The position numbers and the translations under genes are program-made. The notes beneath the pieces were generated by a model that was not told the DNA's origin, did no database searches, and was given only the letters and a program-made list of their open reading frames with translations. Below are positions 61,365-64,000 of a stretch of DNA of 64,000 nt, in pieces (within the stretch, counting starts at the first letter, position 1; every line of letters starts with the position of its first letter). Source of the stretch: Furfurilactobacillus rossiae DSM 15814 (GTDB lineage: Bacteria > Bacillota > Bacilli > Lactobacillales > Lactobacillaceae); the NCBI RefSeq assembly GCF_000428925.1, contig NZ_AUAW01000001.1:1-64000 (forward strand), given 5' to 3'.

Positions 61365-62670
61365 ATGCATTTCCTCCGTTATGTCCTCCCACCAGTGAGG
61401 CACGGTTAATAGCTGTGCCGCCGTGAATAATACTTCGAGCAAAGACGATGGCACGAAAACCGTAACGGTCACGAATAGCGTCAACAATGGCCTCAAAGCG
61501 AGCGTTCTTAATTTGTCGTTGAGGGTCCGAAAATAAATCAAGTTGCTGACCAGTATTAGGGGATAACCGTGATGTATAAACAGCAATGTTACGAATAGTT
61601 TGACCCTGCCAGTGGTTGCGAAACATATTGGTTAGTTGAGTCACAATGATTTTGTTGCTGTCAGTTGGATCAATACGGATCGATTGATGGAAACCGCCGC
61701 GGCCATCTTGTTCGCTAGCAGCATAGGAAAAGCCAATGGAGAGGGAAAGACAGCCAGCTAGTTTGTGATGGTGGCGCAAACGGGCCGTAACTTGTTCGCC
61801 AATCTCTTTAATAACTGTTTCAATTTCAAATTGATCATTATAATCACGTGGTAGTACTTGTGAGTTTCCTAGACTAGCCTCACGAACTTTGACACGTTTA
61901 CGTAGTTGGCTACGATCAATGCCCCATGCCAAAGCAAATAATTGGGCGCCAATAATTCCCATCTCGGCAGTTAAATCGTAGGGATTATGGTGGGCTAAAT
62001 CGTTCATCGTGTGAATTCCCATTCGCTCTAAATGAGCGGCTGTTCGATGGCCGATACTCCAGACAGAATCTAGTTGGGAAATCGTCCAAATTTTACTTGG
62101 AACGGTATCGTAGTGGATTTCACCGATTAAATCATGCGTGTGTTTAGCGTATACGTCCAAAGCAATTTTAGCTTGCACAGGATTTTCACCGATACCAATT
62201 GTGACGTACAGGCCTAACTCTTTACGAATTGTGTGCTGAATGAGCTTAGCCACTTCTCGTGGTTGTTGCCCAAATAATTTATAAGAATGAGTCATGTCTA
62301 AGATGGATTCATCAATTGAATAGGGCCATAAATCTTCATCCGCAACAAAACGGCGAAAAATATCGTTAATTTGCAAATTCTTTTTAATGTATAAATTCAT
62401 TCGTGGCGGCACAACAATGAGTTTTTCGTCCTGGGGCAAGTCACGCTGGCGAGACACGTTAGCTGTGAGATGGTACTTCTTCTTAGCATCAGGCGAAGTT
62501 GCCAGGATGAGGCCACCATTGGTGTTTTTTTGTTCACTCATAACCACCAGTAATTCTTTTAGAGGATTGAGACCGCGTTGGACGGCTTCGACACTGGCAT
62601 AGAAGGACTTGTTATCAATAAGAAAGTAAACGCCGTGTGGTTCCTTTGAAGCATCGTAATCATAGGGCAT
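61357..62670 (-). CDS. Y-family translesion DNA polymerase (UvrX/ImpB type)
   Basis: 437 residues; start at 62670 with GAGGTGG upstream. It copies damaged DNA. Catalytic metal ligands are Asp19 in FLIDNKSFYASVE and Asp120-Glu121 in YSIDESILDM. Helix-hairpin-helix region SIGHRTAAHLERMGI near residue 215. A beta-clamp binding motif QLDLF lies at residues 376-380. The DNKSF variant of the first motif (not DMDAF) is normal for the UvrX/YqjW branch. Heads an operon whose promoter overlaps a LexA box, so induction by DNA damage is expected. Confidence 0.92.
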   Translation of the reverse strand: MPYDYDASKEPHGVYFLIDNKSFYASVEAVQRGLNPLKELLVVMSEQKNTNGGLILATSPDAKKKYHLTANVSRQRDLPQDEKLIVVPPRMNLYIKKNLQINDIFRRFVADEDLWPYSIDESILDMTHSYKLFGQQPREVAKLIQHTIRKELGLYVTIGIGENPVQAKIALDVYAKHTHDLIGEIHYDTVPSKIWTISQLDSVWSIGHRTAAHLERMGIHTMNDLAHHNPYDLTAEMGIIGAQLFALAWGIDRSQLRKRVKVREASLGNSQVLPRDYNDQFEIETVIKEIGEQVTARLRHHHKLAGCLSLSIGFSYAASEQDGRGGFHQSIRIDPTDSNKIIVTQLTNMFRNHWQGQTIRNIAVYTSRLSPNTGQQLDLFSDPQRQIKNARFEAIVDAIRDRYGFRAIVFARSIIHGGTAINRASLVGGHNGGNAYE

Positions 62671-62705
62671 TAAGACCACCTCGAACATCTGTTTGCTATG
62701 AATAA

Positions 62706-62734
62706 ATAATACAAACAAACGTTCGTAACGTCAA
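62706..62734 (-). promoter_or_regulatory. LexA-controlled promoter of the Y-polymerase operon
   Basis: On the minus strand TTGACG and TATTAT are spaced by exactly 17 nt. Between them lies CGAACGTTTGTTTG (62712-62725), matching the Gram-positive LexA box CGAAC-N4-GTTCG with one mismatch. LexA binding would block RNA polymerase directly. Confidence 0.85.
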
Positions 62735-62899
62735 GCGAAATTTTATGATTTTTTAGCGTGATTGTATACTAAGACACACTCTTATTAAATTGTAATTAAA
62801 CTCATTACAGTTTAGACCCTGACAATCCCATTTTTAAGGCGATTAAGCTCATAACGAGGAATGTGAAAATAAATGTTTGTGAAAATCAATCGTCCTTAA

Positions 62900-62929
62900 T
62901 TGCTTGAAAAGCCTTTTAAATACTATAAT
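62900..62929 (+). promoter_or_regulatory. Promoter of the aldehyde dehydrogenase gene
   Basis: TTGCTT and TATAAT with 18 nt spacing, about 55 nt before the start. The remaining bases 62735-62899 show nothing recognised. Confidence 0.65.
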
Positions 62930-62983
62930 GAAAGCGAATTCAAAGTTAGTGAATAATCAGTAATTCATTCGGAGGTAAACACA

Positions 62984-64000
62984 ATGGCGTATCAAACAGT
63001 TAATCCGTATACAAACGAAGTTGTTAAAACATATCCTGATGCAACCAGTGATCAAATTGAAGTTGCGTTGGCAAGTGGCGATAAACTTTATCATGAATGG
63101 CGACACACCGATATTCAATCCCGTGCAGAGACCTTACATCGGATTGCAGATTTAATGCGTAAGCACGAAGACAGTTTGGCTAAAACAATGGTTATTGATA
63201 TGGGGAAGCTCTTAAAAGAAGCTAAGGGTGAAGTTGAGTTATGTGCGATTATCGCGGATTACTTTGCTGATCATGGCGCTGACATGCTCAAGCCAACCCC
63301 AATTAAATCCGGTGTCGGTGATGCATGGGTAGAAAAACACGCGACCGGAGTTGTCTTAATGGTTGAACCGTGGAACTTTCCTTACTATCAAATTATGCGT
63401 GTCTTTGCGCCAAACTTTATCGTGGGTAACCCGATGATTTTAAAGCATGCCGCCAACACGCCCGGTTCGGCAGTGGCATTTGAACAGCTCGTTAAAGAAG
63501 CGGGAGCGCCTGAGGGTAGTCTAATCAACCTATTCTTGAATTACGATCAAGTTGGCACTGTGATTGCAGATCCGCGTGTCCAAGGTGTTGCGTTGACTGG
63601 TTCTGAACGCGGTGGTCGCGCTGTTGCAGCCGCGGCTGGTGAAAACTTGAAGAAATCGACGATGGAACTTGGTGGGATGGATTCATTCATCGTCTTACCA
63701 GATGCCAACCTGGACGAGGTCATGAAAGTTACCCGCCAGGTTCGTTTGTACAATGCAGGGCAGGTTTGTACCTCATCTAAGCGATTCATTGTTGCAGAGA
63801 ATTTGTATGACGAATTTTTGAAACGCTTGGGGCAGGAGTTTGCCAGTGTAAAGCCTGGTGATCCACTTGACGATGCCACGACATTGGCACCAATGTCATC
63901 TGCTAAGGCCAAACACAAATTGCAACAGCAAGTCGATGAAGCAATTGAGAATGGGGCAAACTTGTATCAAGGTAATCAACCAATCGATTTGCCTGAGCAA
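62984..64000 (+). CDS. NAD(P)-dependent aldehyde dehydrogenase, succinate-semialdehyde type (partial)
   Basis: The first 339 codons of a gene cut by the window end; full enzymes are about 455-460 residues. ATG at 62984 with GGAGG upstream. It begins MAYQTVNPYTNEVVKTYPDA, has the cofactor segment MVEPWNFPYYQI near residue 122, the general-base Glu in ELGGMDSF near 227, and the catalytic Cys in NAGQVCTSSKRF near 260. Most similar in style to succinate-semialdehyde dehydrogenases of lactobacilli. Confidence 0.9.
   Translation, partial: MAYQTVNPYTNEVVKTYPDATSDQIEVALASGDKLYHEWRHTDIQSRAETLHRIADLMRKHEDSLAKTMVIDMGKLLKEAKGEVELCAIIADYFADHGADMLKPTPIKSGVGDAWVEKHATGVVLMVEPWNFPYYQIMRVFAPNFIVGNPMILKHAANTPGSAVAFEQLVKEAGAPEGSLINLFLNYDQVGTVIADPRVQGVALTGSERGGRAVAAAAGENLKKSTMELGGMDSFIVLPDANLDEVMKVTRQVRLYNAGQVCTSSKRFIVAENLYDEFLKRLGQEFASVKPGDPLDDATTLAPMSSAKAKHKLQQQVDEAIENGANLYQGNQPIDLPEQ

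Overview
The window is chromosomal DNA from a Gram-positive, low-to-mid GC lactic acid bacterium, almost certainly Lactobacillaceae. Supporting signs are the Lactobacillales-type SMK-box (SAM-III) riboswitch before metK, three T-box leaders, the folB-folK-folE-folC-NTPase-folP order known from lactobacilli, PepV, strong GGAGG ribosome sites, a Gram-positive LexA box and a MurE carrying a lysine-type rather than a DAP-type motif. The genus cannot be fixed from sequence alone. No prophage, insertion sequence, CRISPR array or replication origin was found.

Layout. 1-1416: 3' end of 23S rRNA, 5S rRNA and twelve tRNAs. 1.7-6.2 kb: a secreted SGNH esterase with aromatic wall-binding repeats, a Ser-rich lipoprotein and a FemX-type peptidoglycan branching enzyme. 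6.3-13.9 kb: a demethylmenaquinone / extracellular electron transfer (EET) region: eetA-eetB-dmkB-ecfT, a fused type II NADH dehydrogenase, and two tandem UbiA prenyltransferases of which the first has lost its catalytic aspartates. The usual pplA and fmnB partners are not here. 14-24.5 kb: DacA, small membrane proteins, Tag and a UvrA paralogue, metK under a SAM riboswitch, an MFS exporter with MarR, and PAP2. 24.5-41.7 kb: leuS with a Leu T-box, a MurJ-type flippase with a long acidic tail, RsuA, NnrD, PepV, nucleoside kinase, MscL, a 2-hydroxyacid dehydrogenase, a HAD phosphatase, tRNA-Leu, a voltage-gated K+ channel, and a PadR/DUF1700/DUF4097/PspC envelope-stress operon. 41.7-43.1 kb: about 1.4 kb without a convincing gene, looking like one or two large structured RNAs. 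43.1-57.3 kb: folate operon, MurE, MATE exporter, PatB-type lyase, and a Met T-box operon metE-like/metQ-like/luxS. 57.3-64 kb: tRNA-Gly, an AT-rich orphan, a permease under a probable Lys T-box, an SOS-controlled Y-family polymerase/YolD operon, and a truncated aldehyde dehydrogenase.

The most unusual signal is a dispersed intergenic element of about 160-170 nt present four times (9172-9333, 19081-19242, 41775-about 41925, 57311-57479). Unpaired blocks (GGGACCGG plus a few bases; ACCTCG) are nearly invariant. The closing stems differ completely in sequence yet stay paired in three copies, which is the signature of a selected RNA structure. One copy abuts the large RNA-like block at 41.9-42.9 kb, which itself holds two hairpin modules sharing the same internal loop.

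Genes work together in clear units: electron transfer with its quinone supply (6-14 kb); the activated methyl cycle (metK, metE-like, luxS and PatB, sensed by a SAM riboswitch and a Met T-box); folate synthesis; wall building (FemX, DacA, MurJ, MurE, PAP2); and SOS mutagenesis (Y-polymerase operon).
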